Shown here: positions 23,700 to 34,500 of the stretch, one piece after another
Numbering within the stretch: position 1 is the stretch's first letter
How the letters are laid out: each line of letters starts with the position of its first letter
NCBI GenBank assembly: GCA_009823505.1
Contig: VZQC01004730.1
Span: forward strand, 873,756 to 937,755
DNA length: 64,000 nucleotides
Source of the DNA: Rhizomys pruinosus
Lineage: Eukaryota > Chordata > Mammalia > Rodentia > Spalacidae
Direction: 5' to 3'
Made by a program: the position numbers and the translations under genes
Notes under the pieces: generated by a model
Seen by the model: the letters and a program-made list of their open reading frames with translations, nothing else
The model's database searches: none
What the model was told of the DNA's origin: nothing

Positions 23700-24044
23700 A
23701 CAGTGAAAATAATAATAAAATAAATTAACTTTAAACAAATAGTAATAAGCCAAGATATAGAAATTAGTGTTTTATAAAAGTAGCTGACATGAAGATGAAA
23801 AAAATCATGAAGAAGGAGAATGACTATTGGAACCTGAAGAAAATGTTGCGGAATATTTCATCCAAATAAGGACAAAACAAAAATTCATCGTGAGAAAAAA
23901 TTTTTAGAGCATAAAAGAAGATTTTTCCCAAAGAAAAGGATGTCAAATTACAGAAAATGTTTAGAGAAAACAAGTAAAGTGAAATAGTATCAGGCTATTT
24001 TCAACAAAGAGAGGAATGAATTAACATACCATCAAAACCTCTGT
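23700..24044. other. AT-rich stretch, nothing recognised
   Basis: No gene or assignable repeat seen. Confidence 0.4.
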
Positions 24045-24722
24045 GTCTATACCAAAGAAACCTACCATAACAATTAGCACTGTTTAAATACCTATATATC
24101 TAATTGTGTGTGCTTCATTAGTAGGATCGAAAGGCTATATATTATACTGTTTAAATACCTAAATATCTAATTGCATGTGCTTCATTAGTAGGATCGAAAG
24201 GTTATGCCTGGGCAAGCTGGCAGCCCATGAAAGAAAACAGCCAGAACTGACTAGGGACCAAGACATCAGCTCCAGAGAAAGTAGAGTGTTTTGCTTCTCA
24301 TCCACCTGTCCCCTTTTCTAAGTCTAGGGAACAATCTGTGGAAGAGGGGGAGTGGTAGAATGTAAGGGCTGCAATTGGGGTTAATGGTGAAACTATAACA
24401 CTATAGACTGGACACTCATTTGATCAACTTGATTGAACATACAAGCCCCCCCTGCTGGATGGTGGGACCCATGAGCTGTGTGGGTTTGGGCACAACTGCT
24501 TGCAAATTGGTTTTACACAAAGGATGCTTGTACTCACAAATTATCACTTATTGTTAAAAAAAATGAAAACAAAACAAAAATGCAGAGAAAGATGCAGAAA
24601 TCTTACGGCAGAATGCATGATCTGGGATGGGTAAGGGTAGTGTGGGGGGAAGGGAAGGGGATATATGCCTGAACTGAATTGGAAAAATGTATGAAATGCA
24701 CAAAGCATCAATAAAAACTAAT
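24045..24722 (+). mobile_element. Repeat X, copy d (with internal 67-bp duplication)
   Basis: Aligns with the 3' 60% of copy c and ends 'gcatcaataaaaact'. Near its 5' end a segment beginning 'actgtttaaatacct' occurs at 24079 and again at 24146. This 67-bp tandem duplication is not present in copy c. Confidence 0.75.
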
Positions 24723-25265
24723 TTAAAAAAAAAATAGAATGAAAACTTAAAAAAAATACAGGAACACAAAAAAATTAAAAAAATAAAAAAAGAAAGAAAA
24801 ACAAACAAAAAAAAACAAAGAGAGGAAACTATACAACATTCAAAACTGTGATTGTAAACAGGAATAGAAAGAAAATGAAGATTCTCCACCTAATATTATA
24901 ATTAATATATCAGCATTAAAGCAAAATTAAATAATATTTAGAATGTGAAAGTAAGAAGAGTTTCTTACAGAAGCAAACCCTTGAGGATAACAACATTTTC
25001 CTCAAAAGAAACTCTAAAGACCAGGTGATCAGGAAATGATGTGCTACAGTCACCAAATGAAAGCAAATGAAAAAAATTCCCAATATTTGGTAAAGCTATG
25101 ATTAAAATGTAAAGAACTAATAAAGATATTCCACGATAATCACAAACTAAAATAATTCATTTTAACAAAGGAATAATAATGCATATACATACCTATATTT
25201 GCATATATATTTTTCTCACTATGTGAGCTCAGTAAACAATACAGTGCAGTATAAAACATAAATAA
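24723..25265. other. A-rich tail region and AT-rich stretch
   Basis: 24723-24830 is A-rich low-complexity sequence. The rest shows nothing I can assign. Confidence 0.45.
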
Positions 25266-25271
25266 GAAGTA

Positions 25272-25500
25272 ACAAGCTTGGGAGTCTAACTATTTTCCTC
25301 CTGGTCTTAAGTCAGTCTCCTAAACCACTAAGCCAAATTCATAGTTAAAGAATTTATAGAGTGGCAAGCTTGGGATTTGATCCACAGGCCTTTCGAGAGC
25401 AAGTCTGTTTACTTAATTGCTAACCACGTTCTTAGTACTAACCAGGCCAGACCCTGCTTATCTTCTGAGATCAAAGGAGATGGGTGGTATGGCCTTAGAC
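25272..25500 (-). mobile_element. Composite 5S rRNA / tRNA-like / tRNA-like sequence
   Basis: Read on the - strand, it opens exactly at a 5S rRNA 5' end (25500) and continues to about 25431. Two tRNA-like segments follow. The first (25430-25361) has a B-box-like GGATCAAATCC. The second (25334-25272) has a tRNA-head-like GGCTTAGTGG and GACTTAAGA. Both end in a shared 'tcccaagcttg'. The order 5S-tRNA-tRNA resembles a composite Pol III retroposon; chance adjacency of fragments remains possible. Confidence 0.5.
25431..25500 (-). pseudogene. 5S rRNA-derived fragment
   Basis: On the - strand GTCTAAGGCCATACCACCC matches 5S rRNA positions 1-19 with one change. After a deletion of about 12 nt, TGATCTCAGAAGATAAGCAG and GCCTGGTTAGTACT follow. 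It ends around 5S position 77, so box A and the intermediate element are kept and box C is lost. It is a pseudogene, not a functional 5S gene. Confidence 0.85.
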
Positions 25501-25655
25501 GGGCTTAGTGGCACACTCATTTAATCCCAGCACTTGGGAGGCAGAGACAGGCAGATCTCTATGGGCTTAAGGCCAGCCTGGTCAACAGAGCAAGTTACAG
25601 GCCAGCTGGGCCTACAGGGAGACCCTGTCTCAAAAATACTGAAAAAAAAAACACA
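25501..25655 (+). mobile_element. B1 SINE
   Basis: 'gggcttagtggcacactc', 'tttaatcccagcacttggg', 'aaggccagcctggtcaac', and 'gagaccctgtctcaaaaa'. It abuts the 5' end of the 5S-derived sequence, head to head. Confidence 0.9.
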
Positions 25656-26012
25656 TAAATATAAAAACTAAGATATAATAAAATTGCGATAGTTAAAACA
25701 TGAATATTATTGGAAGGAAAGTATAGAATATTACAAAAATTCAAACAATTAAAAAAATATATATTGATGCATGGCTTTCAGTTTTACACTCATGGTTAAT
25801 GGTCCTGTTTTCAAATTTAAAAAGTTGAATGATTAGATTATAAAAGAACAACCATATCCTCCCTTTTCCATTAGAACTTCATCCCCCTAGGAAAGGTATA
25901 GATTGAATTCAAATACACATAAGAGTATATCCCAAGTACATGGAACTTCAAAGCAAGAATGAAAAACTATACTCATACCTGACAAAGAAGAACTCTGCCA
26001 AAAAATAATCAG

Positions 26013-26225
26013 GAATGCTGGGGATATAACTCAGTTTGTAAAGAGTTGACTAGCATGGATGAAGTACTGAGTTTAATCCTTAAGCATATAAACTAAGCAT
26101 GAGAATATGCATCTCTACTCTTAAATTTCAGGAGTTAACATACTAGAAGCAGAAATTCAAGGTCAATTATTAACTTCAATATATCAAGGTCACAACTATT
26201 CTGAGATATGTTAAAATTTGTGTCA
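26013..26225 (+). mobile_element. B4-type SINE (ID + B1 fusion), old
   Basis: An ID-like head, 'tgctggggatataactcag', 'gactagcatggatgaa' and 'gagtttaatcctta', is followed by B1-like remnants ('gaagcagaaattcaaggtca'). This order is that of rodent B4/RSINE elements. Strongly diverged. Confidence 0.62.
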
Positions 26226-26315
26226 AGAAATTATTCAGGACATTGAAGGAAAATAACTTCATCTAAATTAAGGGAATATTCTACCAAGATGATATACCTG
26301 TGAGATATATGATTA

Positions 26316-26378
26316 AATAAATATATATATATATAATATATATATATATATTATATATATACATTTATATATATATGG
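26316..26378. repeat. (TA)n microsatellite
   Basis: Alternating TA with a few interruptions, able to fold on itself. Confidence 0.93.
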
Positions 26379-26499
26379 CACTGATACACTCACTGAAGGT
26401 CATAAAAAGAGTTAAAGTACTATAACAGAAAGTTCAATAACAAGTTCCATGGCTGCTTACTTGTCCCCTGATCTCTGTGGTTTTTCCAAATTACAAATC

Positions 26500-26970
26500 T
26501 ATGGATTCAAACTTTGCATCCATATATAAGAGAAGCCATGTGACATTTATTTTTCTGTATGTGGTTTACCTCACTCAAGATGATTGTTTCCATCCATTTA
26601 TCTCTTAAGTACATAATTTTGCTTCTCTTAACAGGATAATAATATTCCATTGTGTATATTTACTTACCACATTTCTACCTATTCATTAGTTGACAGACAT
26701 GCATAATTTCATTTTTATTTTTTTTTATTTTTTTGGTATCTGACCATCATGAATAGACCAGCCATGAACATGGATATGAGCAAATATTTCTGTAGTAGGA
26801 TAAATAATACTTTATGAATATGTCCAAATGTAGCAAGTTTTGATCTTAGGTTAATTTATTTATAGCTTTCTGAGTACCTCCACACTGACCTCAAATGTTC
26901 AGCCCTACTGGATAGCTTTTATAGTACTGGAACATGTTAGGAATGTGAGTGGAAGATAACATTTTCACCA
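26500..26970 (-). mobile_element. Old L1 ORF2 3'-end fragment
   Basis: Reverse-strand L1 text: 'gtggtttacctcactcaaga', 'ttccatccattta', 'aatattccattgtgtatat', 'cagccatgaacatgg', and 'ccacactgacctcaaatg'. More diverged than the other L1 copies here. Confidence 0.72.
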
Positions 26971-27832
26971 ATGTTAACCACCAGTGAACTCTAAGAACTG
27001 CAGTTACAACAGACCTGGCAAGATATTTTTCCACTGGTGAAATGGTTATATCGCTAATATGAGTGTGACTTTATGATTAGATTTAAACCTTCCTCTACAG
27101 TATGAAACCTATACCTAGCACTGTTGCCTTAGGAGAAATAACAATACTATTAAACTATTAAATGTACATAGTATAATCTGACCTAAACTCTTACCTTTAT
27201 ACACATAGATTAGTTTATCTTTAAACCCTTATCAGAGAAGTTTGTACTTGAAGTAGATGGTAACACAGAGACCCACAGGTTTTCAGCTTTCAAAAGTTAA
27301 GAGACTAAATTGTTTGCCCTAAACAGGACTTCTATATCACAACTGAAACCACAAGTATTAAAGATCTTTGTAGAAGAGGTGCAGAAAGGTTTAAGAGCTA
27401 GAGATGGTATATGAATACAATGGAACCATATTTTCTGGACAAAACAGGGCACTTGCACATATGAAATCATACATTTTTCAGGGTGTGTCCGTTGCAAGTT
27501 GACTATGCTCAGGGTATGGTCCCACATATATTCCCCCAAATATCAAGAGTATTTGAGGAACACAAATTGGACTTTTACTTAATAAGGACACAAATTAAGG
27601 TGGTAGTATGTTGGTTGTGGTGGATCTGAGAGGAAATGTAATAAGGGGTTGAACATGATTATATACACTATATGAAATTATCCCCAAATTATTAATAAAA
27701 TATTATTTTAAGAAGAAAAACTATAGACAATTCAGAAATATAAAAAATACTGTGTATTTTTAGCAAATCAATGGATAATTGACTAAATGTGGGAAAATAA
27801 AAATTTCTGTAGTAAACAATTGAAAATATTTC
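26971..27832. other. AT-rich stretch, possible old L1 tail
   Basis: Around 27640-27710 'aataaggggttgaacatgat' followed by an AT-rich end resembles a decayed L1 3' tail. Otherwise nothing recognised. Confidence 0.4.
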
Positions 27833-28870
27833 TTTTTTTTAATTTAATTTTTATTGATGGTTTGTGCATTTCATACATTTTTTCCAATTCAGTTCAGGCT
27901 TATTTCCCTTTCCCTTCCCCCCATCCCCACCCCATCCCAGATCATGCATTCTGCCATAACTGTCCTGCATCTTTCTCTCAGTTTTTTTTTCATTTTTAGC
28001 TATAAGTGATAATCCATGAGTACAAGCATCCTTCATGCAAAACCTATCTGCAGGCTGTTGTGCCCAAACACCTACAGCCCCACCATCCAGTGGGGGGTGA
28101 CAGGTTGTTTGTTCAATCAAGTTGATCAAATGAGTGTCCAGACTACATTGCTGTAGTTTCACCATTCACCCCAATCGCAGCCCTTACATTCTACCACGCC
28201 CCCTCTTCCGCAGGTTGTTCCCTAGGCTTAGAAAAGGGGCACAGGTGGATGAGAGGTAAAACAGTCCACTCTCTCTGGAGCTGTTGACTTGGACTCTGGT
28301 CAATTCTGGCTGTTTCCTTTCATGGGCTGACAGTTTGTCCAGGAATAACCTTTAGAATCCTAGTACTGTAAGGCGACATAGCCAAGTTGTAGATCATATA
28401 TGGTATTTAAGCAGCCTAATAAGTTATTGTACGGTTCTGTTATGTAACAGACACCATGCTTTGTGATTATGTTCACAACGAATACAGCTTTTCCCCCCTG
28501 TTAATATGACCGCGGTCTTACTGTGGCTTATAATCTCCTACACTCTGTAGGAGGATGTATGCTTGTTGGCATCTAAGCCATGGGTTTTATCTAGCCAAGG
28601 AGGAGCCAGACAGGCAATTAGATTTGGGATAGTACAGGCAACATCGGGCTGGCCTCTGATGCACAGTACTTTCCAGCAGGGTGAGGTGTAAGCTGGGCCT
28701 GACTGGTTGAGTCTTGCCTGTGATCAGGGAGACCCGTATCTTGTGCTTATTGGTTAGTGGCCTTGCGTAAAACTTCTACTGGAGCATCTCCAGAGGGCCA
28801 TCTGTAACTTGCATGTGCGAGTCCACTACATACTCCTCCATGTTACGTCAGGTCCTCGCAGCAGGTCTTA
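27833..28870 (-). mobile_element. Repeat X, copy e
   Basis: Reverse copy with an intact 3' end: T-rich start, 'attgatggtttgtgcatttc', the C-rich run about 27908-27935 and 'atcatgcattctgccataac'. It aligns well with copy c up to about 28350. Beyond that the match continues, but with many small indels, and it fades by about 28870. Confidence 0.75.
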
Positions 28871-30310
28871 TTGTCTCCTCTCGCCTCCTCCCACTTAGCG
28901 CAGGAGCTTCCCTTTTCGCTGCGCCGCCTTGATCCCCCTGCACCCAGACAAACCCCAACATATCCCACTCTGCGCTGACACCCATCCATTCATCAGCATG
29001 ATCACGCAGGCTGCGCTGGCATTATATACTTTGCCTGAGTGGCAGTAGCCTAGGACTTAAGGTAATCCCTAAAACATATCTATTCGAACAAGAGCACAGA
29101 TATCCTTCCACGTTTACCCAATATTAGTATTGCAATAAAAGAGCCAGGCCATTTTTTAAACAACACGGTTTTATAAAGAATTACCGTCTACACACTCAAA
29201 TAGTTGTCCATCCCAATTTCACAGTTAGGAGAACGACCTCCACTCATCCAACATAAGTTTCTCCCTTGCTTCTCAAGGCGAGGGGCACCCGGCCAACCGA
29301 CACAATTATTTCTTATCGAGAATTATGTGGATAGATCACGATACACGTCCTCGCCAGATAGGGCTAACTGTATCGTTTATTACAGGCAATGGTATCGTCG
29401 TTAACGCTCAGTTAAGAAAGCATAACCAACAGAGCCACATCTATAATGCCAAGCTATGAACTTGATAAGCCAAATGAACATATTTATTCAAATAATAAAG
29501 TGTTGATAGTCATTAACTAGATAAGAGAGAAGAGAGAAAACATATATTTAATGATCGATGTGTCAATAGGATACCATTGAAATAGCAGAGGATCATCTTG
29601 TTGAACGATAATATACACAGAAAAAGGTAATGCTACCTAAATTGAACAATATGCCCAGAAACTGAAACACAAACCATAACTGCATCAATGAAGTGAAAAC
29701 TTTGTCTCCCCCTCCAAAAAACAAGAAATAAAAGAAAAGACAAAGCGAAGACAGACAAAAAGAGAGACCAAAGACACATTTGTGATGATGTCTTCAATAG
29801 AAAAGGATATTTTGTGGATGTTTTTATTTTAGCCGTATTTTTCTCTACATTTCAAAACAAAGTTTAATTCAGTAGTTTAAGGTGGTGCTCCCTTCTGGTT
29901 GCCTACCCTCTACAGCCCGCAAATAAGCTCAGATTTCTATGCAATTGCTGTCATAGTACAGGCTTATCTATTCAGTGTTTCTTCACGTACGACGATGTCC
30001 CTTCCCATTGGAGTCATCACCGTGAGAGACTATTCAAGCTTGTTAGAACTCCCATAAAATAGGTAGCTTGTGAATGACTCTGTTGGCAAGTGATAACTGC
30101 TGAAAATCAGTTTTGTTTAGGAGTGTGAAACTTAGTAGTTTATTGGGCTCCATAGGAAAGACCATATCCCAGGAACTTTTGAGGAATTAGGTTTGATATA
30201 TCTTTTTAAAGGTGAAATTAGGGGAAGCATTACACTAGAGCCAGGTCAGAAAAGGAGAGTGTCTGAAGTGTACGTCAAATATCATCTGTGATAATATTGA
30301 GTAGAAACAA
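28871..30310. other. Unassigned stretch with unusual CpG content in part
   Basis: About 28880-29420 has many CpGs for this background and no recognisable repeat or gene. After 29430 the sequence returns to AT-rich text. The whole stretch lies in the suspected low-quality block. Confidence 0.4.
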
Positions 30311-30545
30311 TCGGGGCTGGAGTTTGGCTAAGTGGCTAAGAGCGCATACTGCTCTTGCAGAAGAACCCCGTTCGATCCCCATTACCCACACGGCGGCTGA
30401 CAACCATGTTTAACTCGCAGTTCCAGGGGAATCTGACACCGCTCTTCTGACCTCCGCGCATGTGCACGACATGGGGCACAAACTTCATGGAAGGCAGTAC
30501 ATGCACAACAGCATACTAAAAATAAATAAAAATTAAAGAAATAAA
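30311..30545 (+). mobile_element. B2/B3-type SINE with many small indels
   Basis: Clear SINE order ('ggggctggag', 'ctgctcttgcagaa', 'cgttcgatcccca', 'cagttccaggggaatctgac', 'tcttctgacctccg'). However, insertions and deletions every 10-20 bases compare poorly with the clean copies. The pattern suggests sequence error more than age, because CpGs remain. Confidence 0.82.
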
Positions 30546-30794
30546 AATAAATACTAGAAGAACATATAACAATATAAAAAAGAAAAAAGGCAATACTTAT
30601 CTTCACAAAGGCGACAGTATTTAAATTTAGACTTAAGCTGAGGAACTATTGCAGCTGATTGTGGCTGGATAAGAAAGTTACTCTCTCTTTATATATTTTT
30701 CATTTATTATTTTTATTATATATATAAATATAGAGTATATTAAATATTATACTATATATAAGTAGCGGCCTTCATCTATCGGAAGTGGAACCGT

Positions 30795-31045
30795 GGGGCT
30801 GGAGAGAGTGCCTAGCGGTTTAAGAGCCACCGACTGCTCTTGCAGAGGACCCGGTATATCTGATCCACGCAGCAGCCCACAATGGGCAGTCTGAGAACCG
30901 GTCTTTGACTCCAGTTCCAGGGACATTCAATGCCCTCTTCTGATCCACCTTGCAGCACTGCATGACAATGGGTGCACAACCTGCATGCACACAGTACACA
31001 TTCAACGACATACTGATAAATAAATATAATTTTAAAAAATGTTTA
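30795..31045 (+). mobile_element. B2/B3-type SINE with many small indels
   Basis: 'ggggctggagagagtgcctagcg', 'gactgctcttgcagagga', then a disrupted B-box region, 'actccagttccaggga', 'cctcttctgatcc', and an A/T-rich tail. Extra bases are inserted at several points relative to the other copies. Confidence 0.82.
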
Positions 31046-31109
31046 AAAAAGAGATTTGAAAAAAAAGAAATAAGTGGACACTGTTGGTGCAATGCCCTTG
31101 AGCTGAGAA

Positions 31110-31222
31110 AGATGGGATTTTATCCCATAGAGAACTGTAGTCATTGGATGGTTTTTCAGCCTGCCATGTGGGTGCTGGGAGCAGCTAGTGCTCTTAATTT
31201 TGCTGAGCCATCTCTCTGGCCG
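31110..31222 (-). mobile_element. SINE fragment, B2/B3 type
   Basis: Reverse-strand end 'ccatgtgggtgctggg', 'agtgctctta', 'gagccatctctctggcc'. Diverged and 3'-truncated. Confidence 0.6.
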
Positions 31223-31284
31223 TTTTTTTTTTTTATTTTATTCCTTTTTTTTGTTTTTGTTTGTTTGTGAGAGAGAGAGAAAGA

Positions 31285-31587
31285 AATTAAATTCTTTGTA
31301 TTTTTTACAATTCAGTTAAGGCATTTTTCCCTTTCCTTCCCCCCCCCCACCCCATCGCCTAGGATAATGTATTCTGCTGTAACTGTCCTGCCTCTTCATG
31401 CGTTTTTTTTTTTCATTGTTTTAGTAATAAGTGATAAGTCCAATGAGTATAAGCATCCTTTGTGCAAAACGAATCTACAGACTGTTGTGCCCAAACCCAC
31501 ATCTCATGGGTCCCACCATTCACCATTCAGTGGGGGTGACAGGTTGTTTGTTCAACTCATGTTGATCAAATGAGTGTCCAGACTGAG
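31285..31587 (-). mobile_element. Repeat X, copy f, cut by the GC-rich array
   Basis: Matches the 3' 300 bp of repeat X in reverse ('cattttacaattcagtt'-like start, C-run, 'attctgctgtaactgtcctg', 'gttgatcaaatgagtgtcca'). It stops in mid-element at 'gactgag', followed by an N at 31588 and array sequence. The rest of the element does not appear on the far side of the array. Confidence 0.8.
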
Positions 31588-31588
31588 N
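31588..31588. other. Ambiguous base (N) at the array's left junction
   Basis: The single N I noticed in the window sits exactly where repeat X stops and the array begins. A join made during assembly is the likely reason. Confidence 0.85.
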
Positions 31589-34500
31589 CCCTCTGGCCAG
31601 GCCCTGGGTCCCGCCCTCAAGCCCCAAGCTCCCAAGCTCTCGCCCAGGTGGCTTCTGGTATCTGCCCAAGGGCGCACCGCCCTGGCCGCCGACTCTCCGG
31701 ACCTCTGGCCCAGCGCCGGGTCCCGCCCTCAAGGCCCACAGCTCCAAGCTACTCGCCCAGGTGGCTTCTGGGTATCCTGCTCAAAGGCGCAGCCGCCCTG
31801 GCCGCCGGACTCTCCGGACCCTCTGGCCCAGCGCCCGTCCCCGCCTCAAGGCCCCAGCTCCCAAGCTACTCGCCCAGGTGGCTTCTGGGTATCCTGCCCA
31901 AAGGCGCAGCCGCCCTGGCCGCCGGACCTCCGGACCCTCTGGCCCAGCGCCCGGGTCCGCCCTCAAGGCCCCAGCTCCCAAGCACTCCCGCCCAGGTGGC
32001 TTCTGGGATCCTGCCAAAGGCGCAGCGCCCTGCTGCCGCCGGACTCCTCCGGACCCTCTGGCCCAGCGCCCGGGTCCCGCCTCAAGGCCCCAGCTCCCAA
32101 GCTACCTCGCCCAGGTGGCTTCTGGGTATCCTGCCCAAGGCGCAGCCGCCCTGGCGCCGGACTCTCCGACCCTCTGGCCCAGCGCCCGGTCCCGCCCTCA
32201 AGGCCCCAGCTCCCAAGCACTCGCCCAGGTGGCTTCTGGGTATCCTGCCCAAAGGCGCAGCCGCCCTGGCCGCCGGACTCTCCGGACCCTCTGGCCCAGC
32301 GCCCGGGTCCCGCCTCAAGGCCCCAGCTCCCAAGCTACTCGCCCAGGTGGCTTCTGGGTATCCTGCCCAAAGGCGCAGCCGCCTGGCCGCCGGACTCCCG
32401 GACCCTCTGGCCCAGCGCCCGGGTCCCGCCCTCAAGGCCCCAGCTCCCAAGCTACTCGCCCAGGTGGCTTCTGGGTATCCTGCCCAAAGGCGCAGCCGCC
32501 TGGCCGCCGGACTCTCCGGACCCTCTGGCCCAGCGCCCGGGTCCCGCCCTCAAGGCCCCAGCTCCCAAGCTACTCGCCCAGGTGGCTTCTGGTATCCTGC
32601 CCAAAGGCGCAGCCGCCCTGGCCGCCGGACTCTCCGGACCCTCTGGCCCAGCGCCCGGGTCCCCCTCAAGGCCCCAGCTCCCAAGCTACTCGCCAGGTGG
32701 CTTCTGGGTATCCTGCCAAAGGCGCAGCCGCCTGGCCGCCGGACTCTCCGGACCCCTGGCCCAGCGCCCGGTCCCGCCCTCAACGGCCCCAGCTCCCAAG
32801 CTACTCGCCCAGGTGGCTTCTGGGTATCCTGCCCAAAGGCGCAGCCGCCCGGCCGCCGGACTCTCCGGACCCTCTGGCCCAGCGCGGGTCCGCCCTCAAG
32901 GCCCAGCTCCCAAGCACTCGCCCAGGTGCCTTCTGGGTATCCTGCTCCAAGGCGCAGCCGCCCTGGCCGCCGGACTCTCCGGACCCTCTGGCCAGCGCCC
33001 GGGTCGCGCCTCAAGGCCCCAGCTCCCAAGCACTCGCCCAGTGGCTTCTGGGTATCCTGCCCAAAGGCGCAGCCGCCCTGGCCGCCGGACTCTCGGACCT
33101 CTGGCCCAGCGCCGGGGTCCGCCCTCAAGGCCCAGCTCCCAAGCTATCGCCCAGGTGGCTTCTGGGTATCCCTCCCAAAGGCGCAGCCGCCCTGGCCGCG
33201 GACTCTCCGACCCTCTGGCCCACGCCCGGGTCCCGCCCTCAAGGCCCCAGCTCCCAAGCTACTCGCCCAGGTGGCTTCTGGGTACCTGCCCAAAGGCGCA
33301 GCCGCCCGCTGGCCGCCGACTCTCCGGACCCTCTGGCCCAGCGCCCGGGTCCCGCCCTCAAGGCCCCAGCTCCCAAGCTACTCGCCCAGGTGGCTTCTGG
33401 GTATCCCCCAAAGGCGCAGCCGCCCTGGCCGCCGGACTCTCCGGACCCCTTGGCCCAGCGCCCGGGTCCCGCCCTCAAGCCCAGCTCCCAAGCTACTGCT
33501 CTCGCCCAGGTGGCTTCTGGGTATCCTGCCAAAGGCGCAAGCCGCCTGGCCGCCGGACTCTCCGGACCCTCTGGCCCAGCGCCCGGGTCCCCCCTCAAGG
33601 CCCCAGCTCCCAACAAGCTACTCCCCAGGTGGCTTCGGGTATCCTGCCAAAAGGCGCAGCCGCCCTGGCCGCCGGACCTCTCCGGACCCTCTGGCCCAGC
33701 GCCCGGGTCCCGCCCTCAAGGCCCCAGCTCCCAAGCTACTCGCCCAGGTGGCTTCTGGTATCCTGCCAAGGCGCAGCGCCCTGGCCGCCGGACTCTCCGA
33801 CCCTCTGGCCCAGCGCCCGGGTCCCGCCTCAAGGCCCCAGCTCCCAAGCTACTCGCCCAGGTGGCTTCTGGGTATCCTGCCCAAAGGCGCAGCGCCCTGG
33901 CCGCCGGACTCTCCAGACCCTCTGGCCAGGCCCGGGTCCCGCCCTCAGGCCCAGCTCCCAAGCTACCGCCCAGGTGGCTTCTGGGTATCCTGCCCAAAGG
34001 CGCAGCCGCCCTGGCCGCCGGACTCTCGGACCCTCTGGCCCAGCGCCCGGTCCCGCCCTCAAGGCCCCCAGCTCCAAGCTACTCGCCCAGGTGGCTTCGG
34101 GTATCCTGCCCAAAGGCGCAGCCGCCCTGGCCGCCGGACTCTCCGGACCCTCTGGCCCAGCGCCCGGGTCCGCCCCAAGGCCCAGCTCCCAAGCTACTCG
34201 CCCAGGTGGCTTCTGGGTATCCTGCCCAAAGGCGCAGCCGCCCTGGCCGCCGGACTCTCCGGACCCTCTGGCCCAGCGCCCGGGTCCCGCCCCAAGGCCC
34301 CAGCTCCCAAGCTACTCGCCAGGTGCTTCTGGGTACTGCCCAAAGGCGCAGCCGCCCTGGCCGCCGGACTCTCCGGACCCTCTGGCCCAGCGCCCGGGTC
34401 CCCGCCCTCAAGGCCCCAGCTCCCAAGCTACCGCCAGGTGGCTTCTGGGTATCCTGCCCAAAGGCGCAGCCGCCCTGGCCGCCGGACTCTCCGGACCCTC

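Noticed and set aside
25272..25500. Functional 5S rRNA or tRNA genes
   Set aside because: The 5S part lacks its 3' third including box C and has a 12-nt deletion. The tRNA-like parts cannot form intact cloverleaf stems by eye.
29204..29404. 66-codon open frame in the CpG-rich stretch
   Set aside because: Chance-length frame inside the suspected low-quality block; no recognisable domain.
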